A stretch of 34,876 nt of DNA from an uncultured Planctomycetota bacterium (GTDB lineage: Bacteria > Planctomycetota > Phycisphaerae > UBA1845 > Fen-1342). The translations under genes were made by a program, and so were the position numbers. The notes under the pieces were generated by a model, which worked only from the letters and a program-made list of their open reading frames with translations, was not told where the DNA came from and made no database searches. Positions 1 to 7,783 of the stretch are shown one piece after another. The stretch covers positions 1-34,876 of the forward strand of contig CAADGM010000070.1 in assembly GCA_900696535.1 (NCBI GenBank), given 5' to 3'. Positions within the stretch are counted from its first letter, which is position 1. Every line of letters begins with the position of its first letter.

Positions 1-1198
1 AGCGGGCCCCCGCTATTGACCGCTTCACGGCTCCGGCTTCGGCCGGGGCCGTGTCGTTTTCAGCCATGGGCGGGGCTTCCTTCCGGGCGATGTCCCCGCT
101 CGGCTTGAGCACCATCGGCCCAACGTACTGCTCGATGAAGTCCCGCATCTCCGTCGGCGTGGCGACCGTCGCCAGCGATTCCTGAGCTTCCACCAGGGCT
201 TGGCGGACGGCGCCGGCCAGCCGGCCGAGGGTGTCGTTCGCGCCGCTGGCCAGCTCGGCCACCGCCTGCCGAAGCCGCTCGCGCTCCGCTTCGAGTTCTC
301 CCACCTGCCGCGATACCGCCCGCTTGGCCGTGGCGTCGATGTCGGGGTCCACCAGGAGCCGGGTCATCGAGCCGATCTTCTTGTCGATCTCGCCGATCTT
401 CGCGCGAACGCGCTGAAGCTCGCCGCGGCTCGCCTGCGTGAGCTTGCGGGCCTCTTCGATCGCGTCCTCGATCAGCGAGTCGGCGTCGGCGAAGACCTCG
501 CGGAAGGTCCGCGTGATCCGTTCCAGCAGCAGGTCTTCGCGGACGCTGCCGGTGTTGCGGCAAGCTTCCGGGCCGTTCCGCTGACGGCAGCCGCACTCGT
601 AGTAGTGGTGCTCGCCCTTGCGGTTGCGGCTCGTGCGGCGGTAGCACACGCTGCCGCACGCTTCGCAGAAGATCATCCCGGTTAACGGCCGGTAGGCCGG
701 GGCGAGAAGCTGCCCGTTGTCGTGCCGCGGCCGGGCGTGCAGCGCGAGCCGGTCCTGGGCCTCCTTGAAGGTCGCGTCGTCGATGATGCGCAGCCGTTCG
801 TCGTTCTGCACGATGTGCTCGGAAGCGTCGCGCCACACCGGCACCCGCCGGCCGGTGCGCTTGTTGAGCTTGTACTTCCGGCGGTTGTAGACGATCCGCC
901 CGATGCAGATGTCGTTCGTCAGAATCCGCCGGACGCTGGTGTGCGTCCACGTCGGGCAGCGTCTCGTCGGCACGCCGCGCTGGTTGAGCCGGTGGGCGAT
1001 GGCTTTCAGGCCGACCGACTCGGTGGTGTAGACCTGGAACACCCACCGCAGGACCGCGGCTTCCGCCTCGTCGATCGTCAGCCGGTGCAGTCCGTCGGCG
1101 GTCTGCTCGACCCGGTAGCCGTAGGGCGGCGGTCCGCCGGTCCAGGCTTTCTGCTCGAACCGTTTGACCAGGCCGTCCTTGGTCCGTTCTGAGAGGAC
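1..1198 (-). pseudogene. Large serine recombinase, C-terminal part only (catalytic domain missing; runs off left edge)
   Basis: One minus-strand frame stays open from about 1273 down to base 1. It reads as the recombinase and zinc-ribbon part of a large serine integrase. In order it shows the end of the long helix (VLSERTKDGLVKRFEQ, about 1198-1150), TGGPPPYGYRV, a DNA-binding segment (SVGLKAIAHRLNQRGVPT, then WTHTSVRRILTNDICIGR), a zinc ribbon with the cysteines of MIFCEACGSVCYRR and YECGCRQ, and a coiled-coil tail. The N-terminal resolvase domain with the catalytic serine should lie upstream, but homology stops near 1200 and the frame meets a stop at 1274-1276. No start codon fits. The left end is cut by the window. 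Such enzymes integrate phages and mobile elements; this copy should be catalytically dead. The abrupt end beside an unrelated gene remnant suggests recombination or deletion. An assembly join is the alternative. Confidence 0.8.
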
Positions 1199-1284
1199 CC
1201 GCGAGGTTCTGTGGTACGACGACCAACGCACAGACGTGGTCCTGCCGCATCCGCGAACACACACCGCTCGGGTTCACGTACGGT

Positions 1285-1572
1285 ATGAGCGGTCCCGGTG
1301 TGAACGTGGGCGATGAAGATCGTCTGGCGGACTTCGATGGCGACGGCGGTGTCGATCTGCACGACCTGGCTGGGTTCGCCACCGACGGACATCAGCGCGC
1401 GAATCGAACCGGCACAGCTCCAGAGCGCCGACGTGCGTTGAGCGAACCGCCCGCCCCGGGGGCGGGGCGGGTTGTCTGCCCCTGCGACGATCGCCCCCCG
1501 CAGCGCGATGCCCCTGACTCGCCAGGCGCGGCACTCCTCAATCGCCGTTTACGGCTATTCGGAACCTCTTGA
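1285..1572 (+). pseudogene. 3' remnant of a dockerin-like (Ca-binding, Asp-rich) protein
   Basis: The plus-strand frame contains GDEDRLADFDGDGGVDLHDL (from 1309), which matches the calcium-loop pattern DxDGDGxVDxxDLxxF of type I dockerin-like repeats. These often sit at the C-terminus of secreted planctomycete proteins. Only one loop is present and no signal peptide or catalytic domain precedes it. The in-frame stop upstream is at 1165-1167, inside the recombinase remnant. After the loop the frame continues into low-complexity Arg/Pro/Ala sequence to the stop at 1570-1572, so the true end was probably lost by frameshift. The ATG at 1285 is only the first in-frame one and is unlikely to be a real start. 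Best read as a broken gene end. Confidence 0.5.
1450..1471. terminator. GC-rich hairpin, possible terminator
   Basis: CCCGCCCC (1450-1457) pairs perfectly with GGGGCGGG (1464-1471) across a six-base loop, followed by TTGT. There is no real U-run, so it is at best a weak intrinsic terminator for the dockerin-like remnant. In DNA this rich in GC, chance hairpins are common. Confidence 0.35.
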
Positions 1573-1597
1573 ACCGGAATACGCGGCTTGCTACCAT
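1569..1597 (+). promoter_or_regulatory. Putative sigma70-type promoter of the LuxR-type gene
   Basis: TTGAAC (1569-1574) and TACCAT (1592-1597) are separated by 17 bases. Each matches four of six consensus positions. Transcription would start near 1604, upstream of the palindrome at 1622-1637 and the ATG at 1643. Position and spacing are good, but box matches are modest and this is pattern reading only. Confidence 0.35.
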
Positions 1598-1621
1598 GGC
1601 AAACGGATGTCTGGAGCTAAT

Positions 1622-1637
1622 ACCCCTATTTAGGGGT
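1622..1637. promoter_or_regulatory. Perfect 16-base palindrome at the regulator start (operator or RBS-masking hairpin)
   Basis: ACCCCTATTTAGGGGT is a perfect inverted repeat ending five bases before the ATG at 1643. With the preceding T the left half reads TACCCCT, resembling NarL/FixJ-family half-sites, the DNA-binding family of the gene that follows. The right arm contains AGGGG at Shine-Dalgarno distance from the ATG, so the same sequence could hide the ribosome site as an RNA hairpin. Autoregulation is the simplest inference. Confidence 0.5.
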
Positions 1638-1642
1638 CGCGC

Positions 1643-2596
1643 ATGTCTCCCGCAAGCCGGACGACCGAGCGCCGCACACCTGAAAAGGTGTTCCCTGCAT
1701 CCGAGTCGCGGCTGAGCCTCCGACAAGTCCGCTCCGTGTTTCGCCTTCTGGCCGACTTGCGCGACCTCGGACCTTCGCCGCTCGCCTGGCGCCGACACCT
1801 GCTGCTCGAATCACTCCGCCTGGTCGAGGGCGGGACCGGCGTCGCGGCGGAGATCGTGCCCCGGGGACGACCGGACACACCTCGCGTGCTCGGCGCGGTA
1901 ATCGTCGGGGTTCGGGAGCCGCGGCTGGTTCGTGTTTATCGGGCGTTGGTGGAGCGGAGCGGTGGTGCGCTCGGCCTGCCGACGGACACCGGCCGGGTGA
2001 GCGCGACCGTCGTGCGCACACGTCAGGCGATGTCGGTGGGGCAGTCGTGGCGGCAGCGGCCCGACCTTGACCCGTGGCGCACATTGGACTGCGAGTATTT
2101 CATCTGCTCGAGCCAGGGACTGCCCGGCGGCAACGGCGTCCACCTCATCATCCTGACGCGTCCGGCGCGGGCGCGCCCGTTCGGCGAAGCGGAGCGCCGC
2201 GTGGTGGCGCTGCTCCACGCGGAGCTCGGGCGGCTCTGGCGCGGGGCGGACGACGATCTCGCAGCCGACCTCCCGCGGCCGATGCAGCAGACGCTCGAGT
2301 TGCTGCTGGCCGGCTCGTCGGAGGGGCAGATCGTGGATGCGCTCGTCCGCAGTCCGCACACGGTCCATGACCAGGTCAAGCGGTTGTACCGTCACTTTCA
2401 CGTGAACAGCCGGGCGCAGCTCCTGGTGCGGCTGGCGCACTCACCGCTGATCCGCGCGCCGCGGCTGTGCGTCCAGCTCCTCAAGAGCGACGACGACTCG
2501 CGCTTCGATGCGGTGGAGACAGAGGAAGCCGAGCGACTGACCGACGCTTCTGCGACCCGGCCCTCTCGCGCGGTTGGCCGCGTGCCGCGGGGCTGA
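1643..2596 (+). CDS. LuxR/NarL-type HTH transcriptional regulator
   Basis: A 317-residue protein. A LuxR-type helix-turn-helix lies at residues about 208-265 (LPRPMQQTLELLLAGSSEGQ, then VKRLYRHFHVNSRAQLLVRL), with the family's conserved V.....Y..... N.R..L spacing. The N-terminal 200 residues have no receiver domain. The segment around 150-198 (EYFICSSQGL, then LIILTRPARARPFGEAERR) resembles the GAF-like sensory half of planctomycete LuxR proteins, but I cannot name a ligand. A tail of about 50 residues after the HTH looks disordered. It is the first gene of the plus-strand redox block and ends 68 bases before the HdrD-like gene, so it is a candidate regulator of that operon and, through the palindrome at its start, of itself. 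Regulation is inferred from position. Confidence 0.8.
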   Translation: MSPASRTTERRTPEKVFPASESRLSLRQVRSVFRLLADLRDLGPSPLAWRRHLLLESLRLVEGGTGVAAEIVPRGRPDTPRVLGAVIVGVREPRLVRVYRALVERSGGALGLPTDTGRVSATVVRTRQAMSVGQSWRQRPDLDPWRTLDCEYFICSSQGLPGGNGVHLIILTRPARARPFGEAERRVVALLHAELGRLWRGADDDLAADLPRPMQQTLELLLAGSSEGQIVDALVRSPHTVHDQVKRLYRHFHVNSRAQLLVRLAHSPLIRAPRLCVQLLKSDDDSRFDAVETEEAERLTDASATRPSRAVGRVPRG

Positions 2597-2664
2597 TGCG
2601 GCAGGCCGCGCCGGCGGCCCTGCCTCAAGCGATCGTGCGTCCCTGGCCCGTGAGGTGCCACGAC

Positions 2665-3858
2665 ATGTCGGCCGTTACGTCGTACGAGTTTCTCGACAAG
2701 GTGATCGAGGCGACACCGGACGGCAAGCAGATCCGTAAGTGTCTCCAGTGCGGGACGTGCAGCGGCGTCTGCCCGTACGGCTTCGCCATGGACTACCCAC
2801 CGCGCTCGCTCATCGCCGCGCTGCGGGCGGACGACTGGCACGGCGTGCTCGAGAGCGACACGATCTGGCTGTGCGTGTCGTGCTTCGCGTGCGCCAGTGT
2901 CTGTCCGAGCAAGATTCCGCTGACGCGCGGCCTGCTGTCCACGCTAAAAACGGAGATGCTGGTCGGCGGGAGCATCCCGGCGGAGCTTCAGACGGCGCTG
3001 GGCAACTCACGGCGGTACGGCAACGCGCTGGGTGAGTCGCCGAAGAAGCGCGCCGACTGGGCCAAGGACTTCACCGTTCCCGTGCCGGTGATGGCCACGC
3101 ACAAAGACCCGGTCGACGTACTCTGGTTCGTGGGTGACTACGGCTCGTATCACCCGCGCGTGCAGCAGGTGACCCGTGCGCTGGCCAAGGTGCTGTACGT
3201 TCTGGACGTGAAGTTCGGCATCCTCGGCCCGGAGGAAAACAGCGACGGGGACACGCAGGCGTTCACCGGCGAGTGGGGGTTGTTCGAGCTGCTGGCGCGG
3301 AAGAACGCCGTCGCCATGAAGAAGTACCGCTTCGCGGAAATCGTCACCGCGGACCCCCACGCCTACAACGCCCTGAAGCACGAGTACCCGCGGCTCGGGT
3401 TCGACCGGCCGGTGAAGCACCACACGCAGTTCCTGGCCGAGCGGCTGGAGCGCATCCGGCCACTGCTCCAGAACCGCGGCGCGCAGCGCGTCACGTACCA
3501 CGACCCGTGCTACCTGGGTCGAGCGAATGACAACAACATCTACGAGGAGCCGCGGCGGCTGCTCCAGGCCATCCCGGGCCTGGAGTTTGTTGAGATGTCG
3601 CACAACCGGGCGCTGAGCATCTGCTGTGGCGGGGGCGGCGGCGGGATGTGGCTGGACGGCTTCTCCTGGGAGAAGGCCCACACGCGCACGACCGAGTGGC
3701 GGATCAAGGAGGCGCTGGCAATCGGGGCGGACGTGCTCGCGGTGGCGTGCCCCTACGAGACACCGCGGTTCGAGGACGCCATCAAGAGCACGGGGAACGA
3801 GGGCAAGCTGGCGGTGAAGGACATCGCCGAGCTGCTGGCTGAGTCGATGTTCGGATAG
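2665..3858 (+). CDS. Soluble HdrD-like (HdrC-HdrB fusion) iron-sulfur protein
   Basis: A 397-residue protein. The chosen ATG has GAGGTG seven bases upstream and begins just before the conserved region; the frame is open further upstream without homology. Two [4Fe-4S] motifs form the HdrC-like part: C26, C29, C32, C36 and C70, C73, C76, C80. The HdrB-like part has two CCG-domain copies. The second keeps C282 (DPCYLGR), C320-C321 (ICCGGG) and C362 (ACPYE). The first is recognisable (WFVGDYGSYHP, about 154-164; TADPHAYNALK, about 228-238) but has no cysteines. HdrB and HdrD proteins carry non-cubane [4Fe-4S] clusters that reduce disulfides or relay electrons; here at most one such cluster seems possible. 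It leads the run with etfBA, hdrA and mvhDGA and no separate hdrB or hdrC follows, so it probably serves as the HdrBC equivalent (inference). Confidence 0.85.
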   Translation: MSAVTSYEFLDKVIEATPDGKQIRKCLQCGTCSGVCPYGFAMDYPPRSLIAALRADDWHGVLESDTIWLCVSCFACASVCPSKIPLTRGLLSTLKTEMLVGGSIPAELQTALGNSRRYGNALGESPKKRADWAKDFTVPVPVMATHKDPVDVLWFVGDYGSYHPRVQQVTRALAKVLYVLDVKFGILGPEENSDGDTQAFTGEWGLFELLARKNAVAMKKYRFAEIVTADPHAYNALKHEYPRLGFDRPVKHHTQFLAERLERIRPLLQNRGAQRVTYHDPCYLGRANDNNIYEEPRRLLQAIPGLEFVEMSHNRALSICCGGGGGGMWLDGFSWEKAHTRTTEWRIKEALAIGADVLAVACPYETPRFEDAIKSTGNEGKLAVKDIAELLAESMFG

Positions 3859-3905
3859 GCCCGCCGAGCGCTGCAGCGACCGCTCGTCGGGCGGGAGAGC
3901 TCGCG

Positions 3906-4676
3906 ATGGACATCGTTGTCGTCATCAAGTTCGTGCCGGACCTCGTGGAGGACCTCGAGATCGACCCCGGCTCGGGCCTGCTCGACCGCACGTTCCTGCG
4001 CCTCATGCCGAACGAGCTCGACGACCACGCGCTCGAGGAGGCGCTGCTTCTCAAGGAGCGCCACGGCGGCCGGGTGACGGTTGTCGCGCTCGACTCGGGC
4101 GACGTCGACGAGACCCTCTACACGGCGCTCGCCAAGGGCGCCGATCGCGCCATCAAGCTCACGGGGGAAGGCTTCGACCAAGGGCCCGGCAACGGGCGAA
4201 TCGCGGCCGTGCTCCAGCGGGCCCTCGGCGACATTCGCTTCGATCTCATTCTCACGGGCACGCAGGCCGTGGACGACCTCGACGGATTCGTTGGAGCCCT
4301 GCTGGCGGCGCGGCTCGGGCTGCCCTACGTCGGATATGTCACGCGCGTCGTGCCGGGCAGCGGCGCAATCACCGTGGACAAGGAATACCCGGGTGGGCTT
4401 ACGGCCGAAATTGAAGTCCGCGGCCCCGCCGTGCTCGGGATCCAGGCAGCCGAGAAGCCGCCGCGGTACGTGGTCACGAGCAAGGTGATGGAGGCGATGA
4501 AAACCGCGCGGATCGAGGAGTTGGCAGTCGATCTGGCCGACAAGGGCGCGGGCGCGCTGGTGACCGCCATGGCGGCGCCGGAAGCGGGCCGCCGCGCCGA
4601 GATGATCGAGGGCACGGTCGAACAGGTCGCCGAGCGGCTTGCCGGCCTGCTGCGGGAGCGGGGCATCGCGAGTTGA
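3906..4676 (+). CDS. etfB: Electron transfer flavoprotein, beta subunit
   Basis: A 256-residue EtfB/FixA-family protein, the usual length. It opens with MDIVVVIKFVPDLVEDLEID, then the family pattern PNELDDHALEEALLLKE, the nucleotide-binding DLILTGTQAVDDLDG (about 115-129) and the C-terminal KPPRYVVTSKVMEAMK. EtfB pairs with EtfA and binds AMP, or a second FAD in bifurcating ETFs. I cannot tell bifurcating from conventional type by eye. GGGAGAG precedes the ATG at a suitable distance. The gene starts 47 bases after the HdrD-like gene and is followed by etfA. Neighbours suggest electrons pass between EtfAB and the HdrD-type proteins on either side. Confidence 0.92.
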   Translation: MDIVVVIKFVPDLVEDLEIDPGSGLLDRTFLRLMPNELDDHALEEALLLKERHGGRVTVVALDSGDVDETLYTALAKGADRAIKLTGEGFDQGPGNGRIAAVLQRALGDIRFDLILTGTQAVDDLDGFVGALLAARLGLPYVGYVTRVVPGSGAITVDKEYPGGLTAEIEVRGPAVLGIQAAEKPPRYVVTSKVMEAMKTARIEELAVDLADKGAGALVTAMAAPEAGRRAEMIEGTVEQVAERLAGLLRERGIAS

Positions 4677-4689
4677 CCCGGTGAAGCAC

Positions 4690-4707
4690 GCGGGCGCCGG
4701 CGCCCGC
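4690..4707. other. Perfect 18-base palindrome between etfB and etfA
   Basis: GCGGGCGCCGGCGCCCGC is identical to its reverse complement. It lies in the 45-base gap between the etfB stop and the etfA ATG, just ahead of the AAGGAAGAG ribosome site. As RNA it could form a stem that stabilises the upstream message or tunes etfA translation. As DNA it could be a protein site. At this GC content a chance origin remains possible. Confidence 0.4.
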
Positions 4708-4721
4708 CAAAGGAAGAGACC

Positions 4722-5690
4722 ATGTGCGGTGAAGTCTGCGTCGTCGTCGAGACGCTGCGCGGGAAGCTCACGGACATCACGTTCACGATGCTCGCGGCCG
4801 CTCGCCGCCTCGCGGACGGCCTGAACACCAGGGTGACCGCGCTGCTCGTCAGCAGCGACCACCGGAACTTCGTGGGTGAGCTCGGCGCGGCGGACAAGGT
4901 CACCTGCGTCGAGCGCCCGGACTTGGCGGACTTCAATCCGGATGCCTGCCTCGATGCCTTGGCCAACCTGCTGACCGGGCACCAACCGAGGCTCGTCCTG
5001 TTCGGGCACACCGCCATCGGCACGGACCTGGCCTGCGGGCTGGCGCAGCGCCTGAACTGGCCACTGGCCACTTCCTGCCGCACGTTCACCGCAGCCGGCG
5101 ACGAGGTGAGGTTCTCGGCGCCGACCTGCGGCGGGAAGCTGATCGCCAGCGGCACGTTGCCCGCGCCCACCTGCATCGCGACCGTCATGCCCGGCGGCTA
5201 CAAGCCGGACGAGGGACGCAGGGCCGGAAGCCCGACCGTCGAGGCGGTCTCCGCCCCGGGAGACGTCGAGCAGGCCCGGACGCGCTTCAAGCAGTACCGT
5301 GAGCCGCCCGCGACCGACGTGGACATCGCGAAGGAGACGGTGCTGGTGTCGGTCGGGCGGGGCATTCAGAACCGCGACAACCTCGCGGTGGCGGAGCGAC
5401 TGGCCGCGGCGCTCGGCGGCGTCGTGTGCGGGTCGCGACCGGTCGTGGACCAGGGCTGGCTTCCGACCGCGCGCCTGGTGGGCAAGTCCGGCAAGCAGGT
5501 CAAGCCGAAGCTCTACCTGGCCGTTGGCATCAGCGGCGCGCCGGAGCACCTGGAGGGCGTGCCCGAGGCCGAGCTGATGATCGCGATCAATACCGACGCC
5601 AGGGCGCCCATCTTTGACGTCGCGCAGTTCGGTGCATCCTGCAACGCGCTCGAGCTCATGCCGCGGCTGGCGGAGAAGCTGGGTAAGTAG
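4722..5690 (+). CDS. etfA: Electron transfer flavoprotein, alpha subunit
   Basis: A 322-residue EtfA/FixB-family protein of normal length. The N-terminal half is the alpha/beta ETF fold (MCGEVCVVVETLRGKLTDIT; RLVLFGHTAIGTDLACGLAQ at about 90-109). The C-terminal half holds the FAD site: VSVGRGI, GSRPVVDQGW, GKSGKQVKPKLYLAVGISGA and IAINTDARAPIFDVA. AAGGAAGAG lies just upstream of the ATG. It forms the heterodimer with EtfB and hands electrons to a membrane acceptor. The next gene, 24 bases downstream, encodes a membrane HdrD-type protein, the expected acceptor. No extra N-terminal ferredoxin domain, seen in some bifurcating EtfA proteins, is present. Confidence 0.93.
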   Translation: MCGEVCVVVETLRGKLTDITFTMLAAARRLADGLNTRVTALLVSSDHRNFVGELGAADKVTCVERPDLADFNPDACLDALANLLTGHQPRLVLFGHTAIGTDLACGLAQRLNWPLATSCRTFTAAGDEVRFSAPTCGGKLIASGTLPAPTCIATVMPGGYKPDEGRRAGSPTVEAVSAPGDVEQARTRFKQYREPPATDVDIAKETVLVSVGRGIQNRDNLAVAERLAAALGGVVCGSRPVVDQGWLPTARLVGKSGKQVKPKLYLAVGISGAPEHLEGVPEAELMIAINTDARAPIFDVAQFGASCNALELMPRLAEKLGK

Positions 5691-5714
5691 CCGGCACCTT
5701 GAGGAATTCGCAGC

Positions 5715-7772
5715 ATGTCGCCTTCCCTGCTCGTGGTCCTGGTCGGCTTGGTCGCCGCAGTCGGCGTCTTTGGCTATCGCTGCTACCAGCGCGTGCAGCA
5801 CCTGCGACTGGGTCGACCAGCGGCACCGTTCGGCGACTGGGGACGACGAGTCCTGGACGTGATCATCTTCGTGTTCGGGCAGGCTCGGCTGCTGCGGTTC
5901 AGGGGAACGGGGCTGGCCCACGTCTTTATCTTCTGGGGTTTCGTGCTTCTGCTGCCGACGATCCTCCAAGCGATCCTCGAAGGGCTGTTCCCGGGGTTCC
6001 TTCTGCCGGTGCTTGCGACGTTCGGCCCGCTGCTGCTGCTCCAGGACCTGGTCGCGCTCGCGGTCATCGCGGCGGTGCTGTACGGGCTGTACTACCGCGT
6101 CGTGGTACGTCCGGCGCGGTATGCGGGAAGCCATCAGTTCGAGGGCAACCTGGTGCTGGGCTTCATCCTGACGATCATGCTGACGCTGCTCTGCCACACG
6201 GGCATTCGCCAGAATCTCGGCGCGGCGCCGGTGGCTGCAAGCTGGCAGCCCGTGTCCGCGCTGCTCGGCAGTCTGGCGCGAGGGTGGACACACGAGACCC
6301 AGGAACTCGTGGCATCGGTTTGCTGGTGGATTCACCTCGGCGTCGTGCTCGTGTTCCTGACGCTGCTGCCCCTCGGCAAGCACTTCCACGTCGTCACGTC
6401 CGTCTTCAGCGTCCTGCTCCGCAGCCACGAGCCGCCCGGACGCCTGGCCCCCGCCGCCGGCCCGGAAGGCACGCAACGCATCGAGCAGTTCACCTGGCGG
6501 CAGATGCTCGACTGGTACTCGTGCAGCGAGTGCGGGCGCTGCCAGGAAGTGTGCCCGGCGCACGGCAGCGGCGCCGCGCTGTCGCCCAAGCTGCTGATCA
6601 TGGCCCTGCGCAGCCATCTGCTCGAGCGCGGCCAGGCGCTGCGGGCCGGCGTCGACGCCGCCAGCGCAGCGCCGGTCGAGGCGGTGCTGGCCAAGCGCCT
6701 GATCGGCGACGTGGTTTCGGACGAAACGCTCTGGTCGTGCACCACGTGCTACGCCTGCGACCACGAGTGCCCGCTCTTCGTCGAGCACGTCCAGCCCATT
6801 GTTGACCTGCGCCGGGCCCTGCTCGCGGAACAGCGCGGCGACAAGCTGCTCACCGGCGCGCTCGAGAACCTGCGGCGGTACGGCAACTCGTTCGGCAAGT
6901 CAGACAAGCAGCGCGCACGATGGACGACCGGGCTCGATTTCAAGATCAAGGACATCCGCAAGCAGCCCGCCGAGACGCTCTGGTTTGTCGGCGACTACGC
7001 GTCGTACAGCCCGACCGTGACCGAGACGACGCAGGCCACCGCGCGCCTCTTCCAGTCCGCCGGCCTCGACTTCGGGCTGCTCTACGACGGCGAGCGGAAC
7101 GCCGGCAACGACGTCCGCCGCGCGGGCGAGGAAGGGCTGTTCGAGCTGCTGGCGCAAAAGAACCTGGCGGCGATGCGAACCTGCCAGTTTGCACGCATCG
7201 TGACGACCGACCCGCATGCGTACAACACGCTCAAGAACGAGTACACGTGGACCAACGGCACGGCCCAGCCCCTCAGCGCGAAGCTCCCCGTGCTGCACTA
7301 CACGGAGTTGCTGGATGAGCTGCTCGGCAGTGGCCGGCTCGTCGTGCGCCGGCGGCTCGACCGCACGGTGACCTACCACGATCCCTGCTACCTCGGTCGC
7401 TACAACGGCGTGTACGACGCGCCGCGCCGCGTGCTGCGGGCCCTCGGCTGTCGTGTCGTCGAGATGCAGCGCCACGGCGACCGCGCCCTGTGCTGCGGGG
7501 CCGGCGGCGGGCGCATCTGGATGGAGGAGGGCCACGTCCGCGAGCGCCCGGCCGAGAGTCGGGTGCGCGAGGCGGCGGCGCTGCCCGGCGTGCGGTGCCT
7601 CGTCGTGACCTGTCCCAAGGATCTCACCATGTTTCGCGATGCCGTGAAGACGACCGGGCTCGAGGACCGCCTCGCGGTCAAGGACCTCGCCGAAGTCGTC
7701 GCCGAGGGCTGCGGCACGGGCCCCGCGCCCGCCGCCGCGGGCAGCGTCGCGGAGCGATCAGCGGCCCCATAG
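5715..7772 (+). CDS. Membrane HdrDE/EMO-like oxidoreductase (NarI-like cytochrome b + 2x[4Fe-4S] + CCG domains)
   Basis: A 685-residue protein. Residues 1-235 contain about five membrane helices of NarI/HdrE type with candidate heme ligands H69, H161, H207 and H223. Two [4Fe-4S] motifs follow: C270, C273, C276, C280 and C342, C345, C348, C352. The HdrB-like part has a first CCG copy with all expected cysteines replaced (WFVGDYASYSP, 423-433; ERNAGND, 460-466; TTDPHAYN, 497-504) and a second keeping C558, C593-C594 and C633 (TCPKD). This matches the membrane oxidoreductases that pass ETF electrons to menaquinone (EMO type), and resembles HdrDE. It follows etfA directly and its stop overlaps the AGGAG ribosome site of hdrA. 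Its CCG half is a paralogue of the protein at 2665-3858. The acceptor is inferred to be quinone. Confidence 0.87.
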   Translation: MSPSLLVVLVGLVAAVGVFGYRCYQRVQHLRLGRPAAPFGDWGRRVLDVIIFVFGQARLLRFRGTGLAHVFIFWGFVLLLPTILQAILEGLFPGFLLPVLATFGPLLLLQDLVALAVIAAVLYGLYYRVVVRPARYAGSHQFEGNLVLGFILTIMLTLLCHTGIRQNLGAAPVAASWQPVSALLGSLARGWTHETQELVASVCWWIHLGVVLVFLTLLPLGKHFHVVTSVFSVLLRSHEPPGRLAPAAGPEGTQRIEQFTWRQMLDWYSCSECGRCQEVCPAHGSGAALSPKLLIMALRSHLLERGQALRAGVDAASAAPVEAVLAKRLIGDVVSDETLWSCTTCYACDHECPLFVEHVQPIVDLRRALLAEQRGDKLLTGALENLRRYGNSFGKSDKQRARWTTGLDFKIKDIRKQPAETLWFVGDYASYSPTVTETTQATARLFQSAGLDFGLLYDGERNAGNDVRRAGEEGLFELLAQKNLAAMRTCQFARIVTTDPHAYNTLKNEYTWTNGTAQPLSAKLPVLHYTELLDELLGSGRLVVRRRLDRTVTYHDPCYLGRYNGVYDAPRRVLRALGCRVVEMQRHGDRALCCGAGGGRIWMEEGHVRERPAESRVREAAALPGVRCLVVTCPKDLTMFRDAVKTTGLEDRLAVKDLAEVVAEGCGTGPAPAAAGSVAERSAAP

Positions 7773-7783
7773 GAGACCGGCTC

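Noticed and set aside
1199-1284. Group II intron-like string (TTCACGTACGGT) at the recombinase/dockerin junction
   Set aside because: No domain V fold and no reverse transcriptase nearby; the match is a few bases only.
60-1382. A 440-codon minus-strand frame over the recombinase region
   Set aside because: Another minus-strand frame gives the real serine recombinase sequence with zinc ribbon; this frame is Arg/Ala/Pro noise.
3753-6788. A 1011-codon minus-strand open frame opposite etfBA and the membrane oxidoreductase
   Set aside because: It is antisense to genes with clear motifs; its composition (Arg, Gln, His, Asp-rich) is typical of the opposite frame of GC-rich genes.
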